Positions 52,907-61,702 of a stretch of 64,000 bases of DNA are shown here, one piece after another; the stretch's first letter is position 1; each line of letters opens with the position of its first letter. The stretch is from JACMLC01 sp963817025. GTDB lineage: Bacteria; Acidobacteriota; Blastocatellia; Pyrinomonadales; Pyrinomonadaceae. The notes beneath the pieces are model-generated. The model did no database searches. It saw only the letters and a list, made by a program, of their open reading frames with translations, and was not told the DNA's origin. The stretch is from the NCBI GenBank assembly GCA_963817025.1, contig CAWFML010000001.1, forward strand, positions 620,001 to 684,000. The letters run 5' to 3'. The position numbers and the translations under genes were made by a program.

Positions 52907-54025
52907 ATGTCATCCGCACAGGGCAGAGCTTTATTGAGACGCACAAGTTTGCCGCTCGTCTTTATCTTACTCAGCGCCACGCATCTGCTCGCAGATTCCG
53001 TCAACACAAACGAGCGCACGGTGACGAAGGTGGGCGAAGGCATCTATATGATTCGTCATAAGGATGCGCCCGACGGATTTCCGCAGGGCAACACGACCGT
53101 CATCATCGGAGACAGGGACGTGCTGGTGGTTGATTCCTGTTACCTGCCCTCGTCTGCGCGCGAGGACATCGCGCAGATTCGCCAGTGGACCAATAAGCCC
53201 GTCCGGTATCTGGTTAACACGCACTGGCACTATGACCACACGATGGGCAACGGCACATACGCGGACGCGTTTCCCGGCCTCATGATTATTGCCCAGACGG
53301 AGACGCGAAAAAACATTGAAGGCTACAATCCGGGCTGGTTCGAGAGGTATCCGCAGCGCGCAGCCATCTTTAAGCAGCGGCTTGAAACCGGAAAAGATGC
53401 GGACGGCAAACCTTTGACGGAAATTCAAAAGAGAGATTTTGCGGCGGCTCTGGCCGGAGTCGAGCCGGTCGGGGCGGAATTCAAAGCTCTGGTTGACCGG
53501 CTGCCCAATCTGATGTTCGAGAGCGAGCTGAAGATAGACCTCGGAAATCGTGAAGTGCAGCTCAAACATTTGGGGCGCGGCAACACAGCCGGAGATGCTG
53601 TGGTCTATTTGCCGAAAGAAAAGATTTTGATTGCGGGCGATTTGCTGGATTATCCGGTTCCTTACCTCGGCGGCGGCTACCCGTCCGAGTTGGTCAACAC
53701 CCTTCAAAGGATGGCCCGGCTTGAGGCGCAGGCAATCATCCCCGGCCACGGCGATTTGATGCGCGATAAAGCCAGTCAGGCTTATCTGAATCTGGTCATA
53801 GATTTTCTCAAAACAGTCATCGCGCAGGTGAGCGTAGAGGTTCATCGCGTTGGAAATGGTCCGAGAAATCTGGAGCCTGTGCGCGAAGCGGTGCTCAAAT
53901 CAATTGATGTCGCTGCATGGCGGCGACGGTTCGCGGGAGACGACAAAGATAATCAGGACTTTTTCGACGGCTTCAGCTTGCAGGGATTGATTACGGCTGC
54001 CTACGCAGAGGTCTGGGGAAGATAA
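52907..54025 (+). CDS. Secreted metallo-beta-lactamase-fold hydrolase
   Basis: A 372-residue exported hydrolase. AAGGAGAA before ATG 52907 and a signal peptide (LPLVFILLSATHLLADS) support the start. The MBL metal motif HxHxDH is seen as NTHWHYDHTMGN near residue 104, with GRGNTAGDAVVYLP near 225, the bridging Asp in LIAGDLLDYP near 243 and the last His in IIPGHGDLM near 282, so both metal sites look complete. The substrate cannot be read from sequence; the family includes lactonases, glyoxalase II-like enzymes and beta-lactamases. It follows an AraC-type regulator gene. Confidence 0.9.
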   Translation: MSSAQGRALLRRTSLPLVFILLSATHLLADSVNTNERTVTKVGEGIYMIRHKDAPDGFPQGNTTVIIGDRDVLVVDSCYLPSSAREDIAQIRQWTNKPVRYLVNTHWHYDHTMGNGTYADAFPGLMIIAQTETRKNIEGYNPGWFERYPQRAAIFKQRLETGKDADGKPLTEIQKRDFAAALAGVEPVGAEFKALVDRLPNLMFESELKIDLGNREVQLKHLGRGNTAGDAVVYLPKEKILIAGDLLDYPVPYLGGGYPSELVNTLQRMARLEAQAIIPGHGDLMRDKASQAYLNLVIDFLKTVIAQVSVEVHRVGNGPRNLEPVREAVLKSIDVAAWRRRFAGDDKDNQDFFDGFSLQGLITAAYAEVWGR

Positions 54026-54029
54026 ACGA

Positions 54030-54200
54030 AGAAAGCTTCACGCAAAGGCGCGAAGAAAAAGCTCAGAGAGTTCATGGGGTTCAGAGAGTTTAGAGAGTAA
54101 AAACAGATTCAATTCTTTCCGCACTCTATAAACTCTCCGAACTCTCTGAACTCTTTACTTTTTCTTCGCGCCTTTGCGCCTTCGCGCGAGCTTTTTGACG
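54030..54200. repeat. Long intergenic stem-loop
   Basis: GCAAAGGCGCGAAGAAAAAG and GTTCAGAGAGTTTAGAGAGT face ACTCTCCGAACTCTCTGAAC and CTTTTTCTTCGCGCCTTTGC. Total span is about 170 bases, directly after the stop of the hydrolase gene. Confidence 0.8.
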
Positions 54201-54480
<280 letters not shown>

Positions 54481-54930
54481 ATGGCTATGAAACTTTACGT
54501 TGGCAATCTCGCTTTCCAGACTTCGAGCGAAGATTTGCAACAGTTGTTCTCGCAGGCTGGAACAGTGGAATCGGCTTCAGTGGTTGAAGATCGTGAGACG
54601 GGTCGCTCGCGCGGCTTTGGCTTTGTCGAAATGGCGACCAAAGAAGAAGGCGAAGCGGCCATCGCGCAGTTTAACGGTAAAGAAGTCAATGGCCGCAATC
54701 TGAATGTCAACGAAGCGCGCCCGCGTGAAGATCGCGGCGGTCGTGGCGGCGGCGGCGGTGGTCGCGGCTTTGGCGGCGGTCGCGGCGGCGGTGGCGGCGG
54801 CTTTGGCGGTGGTCGCGGCGGCGGCGGTGGCGGACGCGGCGGCGGCGGTGGTCGTAGCGGCGGTGGCGGTGGTCGCGGCGATTACGGCGGTGGTGGTGGC
54901 GGTGGCGGCGACCGCACGCCGCGCTGGTAA
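54481..54930 (+). CDS. RRM-domain RNA-binding protein with glycine-rich tail
   Basis: A 149-residue protein. ATG 54481 has GAGGGAAAGG upstream; an in-frame TTG at 54460 is less likely. Residues 3-80 form one RNA recognition motif with RNP2 LYVGNL and RNP1 RGFGFVEM. Residues 82-149 are Gly/Arg-rich with RGG-type repeats. This is the layout of cyanobacterial Rbp and plant GRP proteins, which bind RNA and are often cold-induced. Acidobacterial genomes commonly carry such genes. The tail is encoded by a GGCGGC/GGTGGT-rich tract that also opens long antisense frames, which are not genes. A double hairpin terminator follows. Confidence 0.93.
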   Translation: MAMKLYVGNLAFQTSSEDLQQLFSQAGTVESASVVEDRETGRSRGFGFVEMATKEEGEAAIAQFNGKEVNGRNLNVNEARPREDRGGRGGGGGGRGFGGGRGGGGGGFGGGRGGGGGGRGGGGGRSGGGGGRGDYGGGGGGGGDRTPRW

Positions 54931-54931
54931 A

Positions 54932-55004
54932 CACTGTCCGGCCCAGTGACACTTTTTCTTTGAAGCGCCCCTGGCAAGACAATGGTTTTTGCCGGGGGCG
55001 TTCG
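54932..55004 (+). terminator. Double terminator after the RRM gene
   Basis: CACTG and CAGTG flank TCCGGCC and are followed by ACACTTTTTCTTT. A second stem follows, CGCCCCTGGCAA at 54966-54977 with TTGCCGGGGGCG at 54989-55000, containing one G-T pair, then TTCGATTT. Confidence 0.75.
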
Positions 55005-55053
55005 ATTTATTCCAACGCCAGGCATGCTCCGAAAGCAAGGGAGAACAAGAGTC

Positions 55054-55407
55054 ATGGAAGAACATGCTTACAAAATCGGCGACCGCGTGGAAAAGCTTTG
55101 CACAGTATGCAGCGAGGAGCGCGGCCACGTCGTGGCGACTATCACCAAACGCGGCCAGATTTCACGCGTTGACTGCCCGAAGTGCGGCACGCGCAGCACT
55201 TTCAAAAGCAAAGGACGCACAACCACTGCCGCCACTGCGACACAGACCGGAGCGCCATACGACCGCACACGCACATACAAACCCGGACAGACGATGATGC
55301 ATCCTGTCTATGGCATGGGCGAAGTCACGGCTCTTATCGAACCGCAGAAGATCGACGTGCTCTTTGCAGACCGCCTGCGCAGGCTCATTCACGCGCGCGA
55401 AGAATAA
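55054..55407 (+). CDS. Small zinc-ribbon-like protein
   Basis: A 117-residue protein. ATG 55054 is used because an earlier start at 54982 lies inside the terminator of the RRM gene. Two CxxC pairs (CTVC near residue 14 and CPKCG near 42) make a zinc ribbon. A Thr/Ala linker follows, then a domain beginning PGQTMMHPVYGMGEVTALIE, which resembles the CarD/TRCF-like SH3 barrel opening and could bind RNA polymerase or RNA; that likeness is weak. A hairpin repeat follows the stop. Function unknown. Confidence 0.75.
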   Translation: MEEHAYKIGDRVEKLCTVCSEERGHVVATITKRGQISRVDCPKCGTRSTFKSKGRTTTAATATQTGAPYDRTRTYKPGQTMMHPVYGMGEVTALIEPQKIDVLFADRLRRLIHAREE

Positions 55408-55412
55408 CGAAC

Positions 55413-55489
55413 AATGCAAAATGAAAAATGTAAAATGCAAAATTTAAGACACCTCTTATTTTTGCATTTTACATTTTTCATTTTGCATT
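55413..55489. repeat. A/T-word intergenic stem-loop
   Basis: AATGCAAAATGAAAAATGTA at 55413 and TAAAATGCAAAA face TTTTTGCATTTTACATTTTT and CATTTTGCATT ending at 55489. The words match those in the hairpins at 57-115 and 49031-49143. Confidence 0.85.
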
Positions 55490-55616
55490 CCTACGCAGCA
55501 GGGATTGTGCGAACCCACCTTTTCCGTTTATCATCCGCGCTGACTTTTTCTACTCTTCTTGAATCAGGCGATTCCGGTTTGCCGAACCAACTTTTTCTGC
55601 CGGACGATAATGTTCT

Positions 55617-56006
55617 ATGAGCGAGCGCAGGGCTTCAGGTCTGACAGTGCTGGTCGTCGAGGACGACGAGGATATACGTCTGATCATGCGACTGTCATTA
55701 GAGGAGCTTGGCTATCGAGTGGTCGAGGCCAGCAATGGAGAAGAGGCTGTCGAGGCGGCATGGCGCACCTGTCCGAATGCTATCCTCATGGATTTGAGCC
55801 TCCCGCAGCTTGACGGCCTGACCGCCACGCGCCGCATTCGTCAAGACCCGCAAATGAAAGACGTGCCGGTTATCGCCGTCACGGCCCATCACGAAGCGCA
55901 GTTTCGCGCCAACGCGCTGGCCGCCGGATGCAATGCCTACACAACCAAGCCTGTGGATTTCAACTGGCTCGACGAATTGCTGCATCAACTGCTGCCGGAT
56001 GATTGA
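55617..56006 (+). CDS. Single-domain response regulator (CheY-like)
   Basis: A 129-residue receiver domain with no output domain. The acidic pocket EDDED lies near residue 15, the phospho-acceptor Asp in LMDLSLPQ near 59, the Thr/Ser switch in VIAVTAHH near 86, and the conserved Lys in YTTKPVD near 111. It accepts phosphate from a histidine kinase and acts by protein-protein contact. No kinase gene is adjacent, so its partner is elsewhere. ATG 55617 overlaps no other gene, and a hairpin repeat follows the stop. Confidence 0.94.
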   Translation: MSERRASGLTVLVVEDDEDIRLIMRLSLEELGYRVVEASNGEEAVEAAWRTCPNAILMDLSLPQLDGLTATRRIRQDPQMKDVPVIAVTAHHEAQFRANALAAGCNAYTTKPVDFNWLDELLHQLLPDD

Positions 56007-56015
56007 AGAATAAAG

Positions 56016-56090
56016 TCTCCCGCAAAGGCGCTGGTGGCGCAAAGCAGAACTTAACAGTTTTCTTTGCGTCTTTGCGCCTTTGCGGGAATT
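56016..56090. repeat. GCAAAGGCGC-type intergenic stem-loop
   Basis: TCCCGCAAAGGCGC near 56018 pairs with the end of TTTGCGCCTTTGCGGGA at 56071-56087. It lies between convergent genes (response regulator and radical SAM) and may terminate both. Confidence 0.75.
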
Positions 56091-56101
56091 TTTCTTGACT
56101 G

Positions 56102-57124
56102 TTATTCAAAGAGAGAGTTTTGCAAAGTTGGACGACGAAACGTGCGCGCTCTTGGCTCTGCCATGTATCGCTCGCTATTGAAACCGAGACGACGGCAGTG
56201 AACTTTGAAAATCTTTTCTATCATGCGCCACTGCTCGCTCGTCCCCTTCATGCGCGAGCCGAACTCGCTTGAGTTGAGGCGGCCTCCTCTTTCTTCCCTG
56301 ATGTGATTGAGCACGCGCGCGGCTTTCGTCGGCAGACGCTCGCGCAGTCGCATCTCAAAATACGGCGCGACGCTGCCGGGAAGCCGTAGCAGCGTCATCC
56401 ATGCGGTGCGCGCTCCAGCCGCTTGCGCGCGTTTGAGCAGTTCGGGGATATGTGAATCATTAAGGCCCGGTATCACGGGAGCGAGGCCGAGACCGACGCG
56501 TATCCCTGCTTCTGCCAACTCCTGCATCGCCGCAAAGCGCGCATCGGGCGACGGCGCAAAAGGCTCCAAAGCTCTGGCCGTCTCATAATCTCTGAAAGGA
56601 ATCGTGAAATAGACGGCGGCATCTGCCTGCTGTGCCAGCTCTGCGAGCAATTCTTTATCACGGCGCACCAGCGCGGACTTGGTCACGATGCTGACCGGCT
56701 GGCGAAACTCAAAACACACTTCCAGACATTGCCGCGTCAAACGATAATGAGCTTCGAGCGGCAAATACGGATCCGAGGTGAAAGAGAAAACCAAATCGTC
56801 TCCCTTCCATGAAGGCTTCATCAATTCCTGCCGCAGAAGTCTGGAGGCATGAACCTTCGCCACAATCTTGCGCTCGAAATCCGTCCCCGCGCCGAAGCCC
56901 AGATATTCATGCGTCGGTCTTGAGAAACAATAGCTACAGGCATGCGTGCAGCCGCGATAGCAATTGATCGAATAATCAAAACCGACATCAGGACTCTTGT
57001 TATGCGTGATGATGGTGCGCGTCGCAGTCTCTTCAAACACTTCGAGCCGCGCTTCGGGCGGCTCGCCGATCCATTCGACGCTCGTGCTGAGCCACGGGTT
57101 GGGAGGATTCTCGACGTAACGCAT
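56102..57124 (-). CDS. Radical SAM protein, SplB/PA0069-like
   Basis: A 340-residue radical SAM enzyme. The [4Fe-4S]-binding CxxxCxxC is seen as Cys59, Cys63 and Cys66 in NCYRGCTHACSYCFSRPTHE, with an extra Cys55. Downstream segments such as DLVFSFTSDPYLPLEAHYRL near 112 and VSIVTKSALVRRDKELLAEL near 145 match the Rv2578c/PA0069 group, often annotated as DNA repair photolyase-like. The true reaction of this group is not established. It starts at ATG 57124 and is convergent with the response regulator gene. Confidence 0.9.
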   Translation of the reverse strand: MRYVENPPNPWLSTSVEWIGEPPEARLEVFEETATRTIITHNKSPDVGFDYSINCYRGCTHACSYCFSRPTHEYLGFGAGTDFERKIVAKVHASRLLRQELMKPSWKGDDLVFSFTSDPYLPLEAHYRLTRQCLEVCFEFRQPVSIVTKSALVRRDKELLAELAQQADAAVYFTIPFRDYETARALEPFAPSPDARFAAMQELAEAGIRVGLGLAPVIPGLNDSHIPELLKRAQAAGARTAWMTLLRLPGSVAPYFEMRLRERLPTKAARVLNHIREERGGRLNSSEFGSRMKGTSEQWRMIEKIFKVHCRRLGFNSERYMAEPRARTFRRPTLQNSLFE

Positions 57125-57127
57125 CAG

Positions 57128-57245
57128 TTAATAAGCGCTCTATTCTTTGCGCTCTTTGCGAAAGAACTTTGCGGTCTTTGCGTTGAAAAAAACTTTAATC
57201 GCAAAGAGCGCAAAAGTGTCAGACGCAAAGAACGCAAAGAAGTAT
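57128..57245. repeat. CTTTGCG-type stem-loop with inserted word
   Basis: CTTTGCGCTCTTTGCG and CTTTGCGGTCTTTGCG face CGCAAAGAGCGCAAAA and CGCAAAGAACGCAAAGAAG. The second arm is interrupted by GTGTCAGACG, as in the repeat at 51805-51916. Confidence 0.75.
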
Positions 57246-57289
57246 CTCTTATCATTTCTGCTTCGATCTTCCTGACAGCTTAATTTTTA

Positions 57290-57475
57290 TCAAGCGGCCT
57301 TGCGGCGCGGCGCGACGCGCTTGGATTGCAGTCCGAGTCGCTCACGCAGGCCCGCGCACGCGTCCAACTCTTTTTCGGGAATGCAATAGGCGCAGACCCA
57401 TTTGCCGTCAGAGTTGCGCATGTGCAGAGAGGGCGCAGACGCTCGGCACGCTTCGCATTTGAAATCTTTACTCAT
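57290..57475 (-). CDS. Small zinc-ribbon protein
   Basis: A 61-residue protein. ATG 57475 is preferred, with GGAAG just before it; the frame opens at a TTG at 57514 that overlaps the preceding gene. Two CxxC pairs (CEAC near residue 7 and CAYC near 28) form a zinc ribbon, followed by a Lys/Arg-rich C-terminus. It may bind nucleic acid. It is probably co-transcribed with the SWIM-finger gene upstream. Confidence 0.65.
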   Translation of the reverse strand: MSKDFKCEACRASAPSLHMRNSDGKWVCAYCIPEKELDACAGLRERLGLQSKRVAPRRKAA

Positions 57476-57510
57476 CTTCCGTATCAAACCTCTCTTCTTT
57501 AATTTGAGGC

Positions 57511-57837
57511 TCAAGCCACACGGGCTTGCTGGCGTTGCGGGTTGTATTCATAAGCCAGATAGCGGCGCGCGATAAATTTGAGCGTCGCAGAGACATGCTT
57601 GCATTCATAGCCCGGCTCGGCATTGCCCCTGTACACAAAATCCGCGCAGGTGCAGGCCAACTGTTTTGTCTGCGGCTCGCAGAAGAGATGGTATTCGCGC
57701 TCTTGTCCTGTCTCGGAAAAAGCAATCCAGCCATAAGGCTCTGCCTCAAAAACCTTCACGCGCTCGGAACGCGCCGCGCGCTGCTCCGCAGCCGTAAAGG
57801 CATGCACGTTCTGCGTCTCATTCTTTTTCGTCGTCAT
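57511..57837 (-). CDS. SWIM zinc-finger protein
   Basis: A 108-residue protein. Residues 60-85 hold the SWIM pattern CxCx(n)CxH, seen as ACTCADFVYRGNAEPGYECK followed by His. SWIM domains bind DNA or protein and occur with SWI2/SNF2 helicases and MULE transposases; here it stands with only a small zinc-ribbon partner. The N-terminal half (residues 25-55) reads KVFEAEPYGWIAFSETGQER. No enzymatic domain is present. Role unknown. Confidence 0.82.
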   Translation of the reverse strand: MTTKKNETQNVHAFTAAEQRAARSERVKVFEAEPYGWIAFSETGQEREYHLFCEPQTKQLACTCADFVYRGNAEPGYECKHVSATLKFIARRYLAYEYNPQRQQARVA

Positions 57838-58034
57838 AGCTTCTAAAAACCTCTCAACTTAAATCGAAAAGCATTGTAACACATTTGGAGCGCGCATGGA
57901 ACACTGTTTTACAGATGAAACAAGATAAAAAGAGTAACCGCTCTGGCTTGGGTTTTGCTCTTGAACTTCAAACGAAGTAATTCCGGTATCAAAACCATAC
58001 GTGATTTGAATTTCTATTAAGGGAAAGAGGAAAG

Positions 58035-59033
58035 ATGGCGAACACCAGCAAGCGCAAGACGGCGGCAAAGAAAACGAGCGGCAAGGCGCGTAAGGGCGCT
58101 GTGAAGAACAAAGCTGCGGCAGTTGTAAAAACGAAGACGGCGAAGAAGCAGAGTGACGTGGCAAAGCTTCAGCAGCAACCCGAGAATCCTTTTCCGGCGC
58201 AGCACCAGCGCAAGCCGGGGCTGGAATCTAAGCTCACGCCCCGCCCGGAATACGAAGCGCCGCTTTACAGAGGCGCAGGCAAGCTCAATAACAAAGTGGC
58301 TCTCATCACGGGCGGCGATTCCGGCATCGGTCGCGCAGTAGCCGTGCTCTTTGCGCGCGAGGGCGCGGATGTGAGCATCGTTTATTTGCCCGTCGAACAG
58401 TCTGACGCGGAAGAGACGCAGAGGGCTGTGGAAGCCGAAGGCAGGCGCGCACTGCTGATTCCGGGCGATGTGACCCGCCCGGATTTCTGTCGCAAGGCCG
58501 TCCAGCAGACCGTCAACGAATACGGCAAGCTGGATATTCTGGTCAACAACGCGGCCTTTCAGCAGCATCAGAAATCGCTCGAAGAAGTTTCCGAAGAACA
58601 ATGGGATCGCACGTTCAAAACAAATATCTACGGCTACTTCTACATGACAAAGGCCGCGCTCGCGCACCTCGCGGAGGGGAGCGCAATCGTCAACACGGGT
58701 TCCATCACGGGGCTTGACGGCAACAAGGAGTTGCTCGACTACGCTTCGACGAAGGGAGCGATACACGCCTTCACAAAATCTCTGGCCCAGAATCTGGTAG
58801 AGCGCAGGATACGCGTCAACTGCGTCGCGCCCGGCCCTGTCTGGACGCCGCTCAATCCTTCGGACAAGCCTGCCAAAGAGGTCGCAAAGTTCGGCGCAGA
58901 CACGCCTTTCAAGCGGCCCGCGCAGCCCGAAGAGATTGCCCCGGCCTTTGTCTTCTTCGCCTCCGAAGCTGATTCCAGCTATGTGACCGGCGAAGTGCTA
59001 ACCTTGCTCGGCGGCGAAACTACAGCCGGATAA
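58035..59033 (+). CDS. Short-chain dehydrogenase/reductase with basic N-terminal tail
   Basis: A 332-residue SDR oxidoreductase. AGGGAAAGAGGAAAG before ATG 58035 supports the start. The first 40 residues are a Lys/Ala tail (KRKTAAKKTSGKARKGAVKN) unlike usual SDRs. The Rossmann glycine motif TGGDSGIG lies near 92, the NNAA motif near 175, the catalytic Ser in NTGSITG near 222, and YASTKGA with Tyr235/Lys239 follows. PGPVWTPLNPS near 272 and the 40-residue lead-in fit the YhdF/YghA-like NAD(P) oxidoreductases. The substrate is unknown. The basic tail may bind DNA or acidic partners; the Lys/Ala-rich protein at 45211 has similar composition. Confidence 0.92.
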   Translation: MANTSKRKTAAKKTSGKARKGAVKNKAAAVVKTKTAKKQSDVAKLQQQPENPFPAQHQRKPGLESKLTPRPEYEAPLYRGAGKLNNKVALITGGDSGIGRAVAVLFAREGADVSIVYLPVEQSDAEETQRAVEAEGRRALLIPGDVTRPDFCRKAVQQTVNEYGKLDILVNNAAFQQHQKSLEEVSEEQWDRTFKTNIYGYFYMTKAALAHLAEGSAIVNTGSITGLDGNKELLDYASTKGAIHAFTKSLAQNLVERRIRVNCVAPGPVWTPLNPSDKPAKEVAKFGADTPFKRPAQPEEIAPAFVFFASEADSSYVTGEVLTLLGGETTAG

Positions 59034-59154
59034 AAAAAAGTCTCCGAGTGCTAAGATGCTTGGTAGCGGATACAATACCCGAAGGCATCGCCCCCGGTTA
59101 TTGAACCAGTTCCGCCTTGAAGTGTAAGCTTAGAAAATATTTCAAAGCCACTCA

Positions 59155-59262
59155 AGCCTTCGCGCTTTGAGTCTTTCACTCTTTGCGCCTTTGCGTGAAA
59201 TAGTTTTGTTTCTCGCTGGTGGCGCTAAGAATAAGAGCGAAGGCGCAAAGGGGTTGAATCAC
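59155..59262. repeat. CTTTGCG-type intergenic stem-loop
   Basis: CACTCTTTGCGCCTTTGCG faces GCGAAGGCGCAAAGGGG across a loop of about 50 bases. It lies in the 270-base gap before the dehydratase-like gene. Confidence 0.65.
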
Positions 59263-59302
59263 TCAGTCCTGTTTTGCAAACGATTCTGAGCCGCAGCGTC
59301 TA

Positions 59303-60229
59303 ATGGAAACAACCTTCAAACCTTTGCGCGAGGCCGTGCGCGCCACCACGCTCATCGAATCGCCGCGCCTGTCTGAACGGACGGGCGCGCGTCTCTCCAT
59401 CGCCACGGAAACTTTTCAATACACAGGCAGCTTTAAATTTCGCGCGGCCTACAACGTCGCCTCGCAAGTTCCGCAGGCGGAAATTCTCACAGCTTCTTCG
59501 GGTAACTTCGGTCAGGCGATGGCCTACGCCTGTCGGCTGCTGGGGAAAAGCTGCATCATCGTCATGCCGGACACTTCCGCGCGCGTCAAGATTGATGCCG
59601 TGCGCGAGTATGGCGGCGCGGTTGACCTGACAGATGTGATGGTCAAGGGACGCAACGAGCGTGTGGCCGAACTCGCACGCGAGCACACAGATGCATATAT
59701 CGCCAGCGCGTATGATGACCCGCTCGTCATTCAGGGCAACGCTACGCTCGGAGAAGAGTTAGCCGCCATGAACAAGAGCTTTGATGTCATCATCGCTCCA
59801 GTGGGCGGCGGCGGTCTGGCTTCAGGTCTCATCACAGGCATACGCGCGTCTGGCGCATCCACCAGAGTTTTCGGCGCAGAGCCTTTGATTGCTAACGACG
59901 CCGCACGCTCGCTTCGCGCGGGCCGCATCATTGTCAATGAGAAAGAGCCGCAATCAATCGCCGACGGCGCACGCACGCCGAGTCTGGGCCAGCACAACTG
60001 GGCCATCCTGCGCGAAGGCATTGCAGGCATCGTCGAAGTCCCTGAAGAGCGAATCACGGAAGCCGTGCGACTGCTCTTCTCGCTCGCCAATCTGAAGGTC
60101 GAGCCGACCGGCGCGCTCGGTCTTGCAGCCCTGCTCACAGAGCCTGAAAAATTCCGCGACCTGTCGGTCTGCTGCGTCGTCAGCGGCGGCAATGTGGATA
60201 CGGAAGTCTATCGCCGGATACTGGCATAA
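59303..60229 (+). CDS. Threonine/serine dehydratase-like PLP enzyme
   Basis: A 308-residue fold-type II PLP enzyme. The PLP Lys lies in TGSFKFRAAYN near residue 46, the Ser/Asn loop in ASSGNFGQAMAYA near 68, and the phosphate-binding Gly loop in GGGGLASGL near 168. It belongs to the threonine dehydratase/serine racemase group that turns Thr or Ser into the keto acid and ammonia, or racemises Ser. There is no C-terminal ACT regulatory domain, so it would be the catabolic or unregulated type. Its closest neighbour is a cupin protein gene 158 bases downstream, separated by a hairpin. Confidence 0.92.
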   Translation: METTFKPLREAVRATTLIESPRLSERTGARLSIATETFQYTGSFKFRAAYNVASQVPQAEILTASSGNFGQAMAYACRLLGKSCIIVMPDTSARVKIDAVREYGGAVDLTDVMVKGRNERVAELAREHTDAYIASAYDDPLVIQGNATLGEELAAMNKSFDVIIAPVGGGGLASGLITGIRASGASTRVFGAEPLIANDAARSLRAGRIIVNEKEPQSIADGARTPSLGQHNWAILREGIAGIVEVPEERITEAVRLLFSLANLKVEPTGALGLAALLTEPEKFRDLSVCCVVSGGNVDTEVYRRILA

Positions 60230-60245
60230 TTGCGGAACTGCTTGA

Positions 60246-60342
60246 ATGCGGAATGCGGATTGCGGATTGAAAAACTGAGTCGTTCTTAAATCCGCAATCC
60301 GCATTCCGCAATCGGGCGATTCCGAAATCCGCAATTCTAAGA
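60246..60342. repeat. ATTGCGGA-word intergenic stem-loop
   Basis: GAATGCGGATTGCGGATT faces AATCCGCAATCCGCATTC with a loop of about 20 bases, and further GCAATC/CCGCAATTC words follow. It lies between the dehydratase-like and cupin genes. Confidence 0.8.
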
Positions 60343-60387
60343 TATTCTCATGCCGCATTTGAGAACACGGGGACATATACTTTAACG

Positions 60388-61488
60388 ATGAATCAGAGAA
60401 CACAAAACATAGAGGACGCGCTGCTCGATATGGCCTACGGGCGCGCGGAGTTGGCGATAGACGAGTTGGGCCAGCTTGACTTAAACATGCTGCCGCTGCT
60501 GGCTAAACATCTGACAGGCGAGTTGCAGATTGAAACGCTTGAGAGGTTCGAGGAGATTTTAAAAGCTGTGCTGCGCGCAAATTTGCGCGGGCATGTGTCG
60601 GGCGAAACGGCGCGCCGTGTGGCGTTGTTTCAAAAAGAGATCGGCCTTTTGGGCAAGTACAAATCCTACGCGATCAAGTGCGCCAGCCCGCTCGGCTACT
60701 CTATTTTTTTGCAGAGCGCGGGCGAGGGCTTTAGCTTTCAGCGTCACGTCACGCACAAGACTGAAGTCTTTCATATTCTGGATGTCCAGCCCGGCGGTTA
60801 TGTCTTCATCTGCGATTTCAAAGATTGGGAGCAGTGCTACATTCAGGAGACGTTTGCGGCGTGGCTCGCAGGCACAGCGGACGAGCGTTACGAACGCTTT
60901 CGCTACCAGCCGCAGCCCGGCGATGTCTTTACGATTAACGAACTCGGAGTAGTCCACACGGTCATCGGCTGCGTGCTCGAAGAATTTGCCACGGTCTCGA
61001 CGGATATGGTTGACAGGCTACACGACCAGAACGAAGGCAGAAAAGTCCCGAAGCATTTCACGCGCGGCTATGTCGAAGAGCAGCTCAAAGAAATCTCTTT
61101 CCCGCGCACGAGCCGGATGGTCAACAACTGCTCGCCCGGTGGGCCGCAGATTGAAGACATCCATCCGGTCGAGATAGAGGGCGGGAGGATGACGCCGCTG
61201 GCGCGCACGGCCATCTATGCCTCGCGTTATCTGATCGAGGCGGGAAAGGCGAGCGAGATTTTCCTCGATGCAGAACGCGCTGCATGCATTTATGTGGCCG
61301 GAGGCGCAGGTCAAATTATTATTGCGGATGAAGAGGAAGCTCATCGCACGACTCCGCCCGCGCTTTCAGTCGCCGCCGGAGATGTGTTGATGATTCCGGC
61401 GGGCATCAATTACGGATTCGTCAACGAAGGCGAGCAGCCCTTTATCATCTCCGAGCAAAGAATCTCGTTCGATGTAGCATTTCTCTGA
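60388..61488 (+). CDS. Cupin-fold protein of unknown function
   Basis: A 366-residue protein. Residues 1-110 are helical. Two cupin-like beta barrels follow, one at about 115-200 (SFQRHVTHKTEVFHILDVQP, then GDVFTINELGVVHTVIG) and one at about 275-365 (CIYVAGGAGQIIIAD, then VAAGDVLMIPAGINYGFVNE). His residues in the first barrel could bind a metal; the second barrel has few. Bicupins include isomerases, oxidases and sugar epimerases, so no reaction is claimed. It is followed by a hairpin repeat and seems monocistronic. Confidence 0.75.
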   Translation: MNQRTQNIEDALLDMAYGRAELAIDELGQLDLNMLPLLAKHLTGELQIETLERFEEILKAVLRANLRGHVSGETARRVALFQKEIGLLGKYKSYAIKCASPLGYSIFLQSAGEGFSFQRHVTHKTEVFHILDVQPGGYVFICDFKDWEQCYIQETFAAWLAGTADERYERFRYQPQPGDVFTINELGVVHTVIGCVLEEFATVSTDMVDRLHDQNEGRKVPKHFTRGYVEEQLKEISFPRTSRMVNNCSPGGPQIEDIHPVEIEGGRMTPLARTAIYASRYLIEAGKASEIFLDAERAACIYVAGGAGQIIIADEEEAHRTTPPALSVAAGDVLMIPAGINYGFVNEGEQPFIISEQRISFDVAFL

Positions 61489-61493
61489 GACGA

Positions 61494-61605
61494 AGAAAGT
61501 TTCGCGCAAAGACGCAAAGAAAAGCACGCCAAGTGTCAGTGCCGCTCAACACCTTTGCGGTCTTGCTTTGCGCCACCAGCGCCTTTGCGCGAAACTCTTG
61601 CTCTA
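61494..61605. repeat. GCGCAAAG-type intergenic stem-loop
   Basis: AAGTTTCGCGCAAAGACGC near 61498 faces GCGCCTTTGCGCGAAACT near 61580-61597. The loop side carries AAGTGTCAGTGCC, again the GTGTCAG word seen in other members. It follows the cupin gene stop. Confidence 0.75.
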
Positions 61606-61674
61606 TGTATCACACAAGACTCGAATGACAACTCATCTACTTCAAAGTGACCCACTACCGTTTATGCCATGTGA

Positions 61675-61702
61675 TTGACTTACATTCAGTTAATAGTATA
61701 AA
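61675..61702 (+). promoter_or_regulatory. Sigma-70-type promoter candidate for the lipoprotein gene
   Basis: TTGACT at 61675-61680 and TATAAA at 61697-61702 are 16 bases apart in an AT-rich stretch. The lipoprotein gene starts 236 bases downstream, so the leader would be long. The region between holds nothing else recognised. Confidence 0.45.

Noticed and set aside
54577..55128. Long Ala/Thr- or His/Arg-rich frames over the glycine-rich tail of the RRM gene, on both strands
   Set aside because: They are shadows of the GGCGGT repeat tract and cross the terminator.
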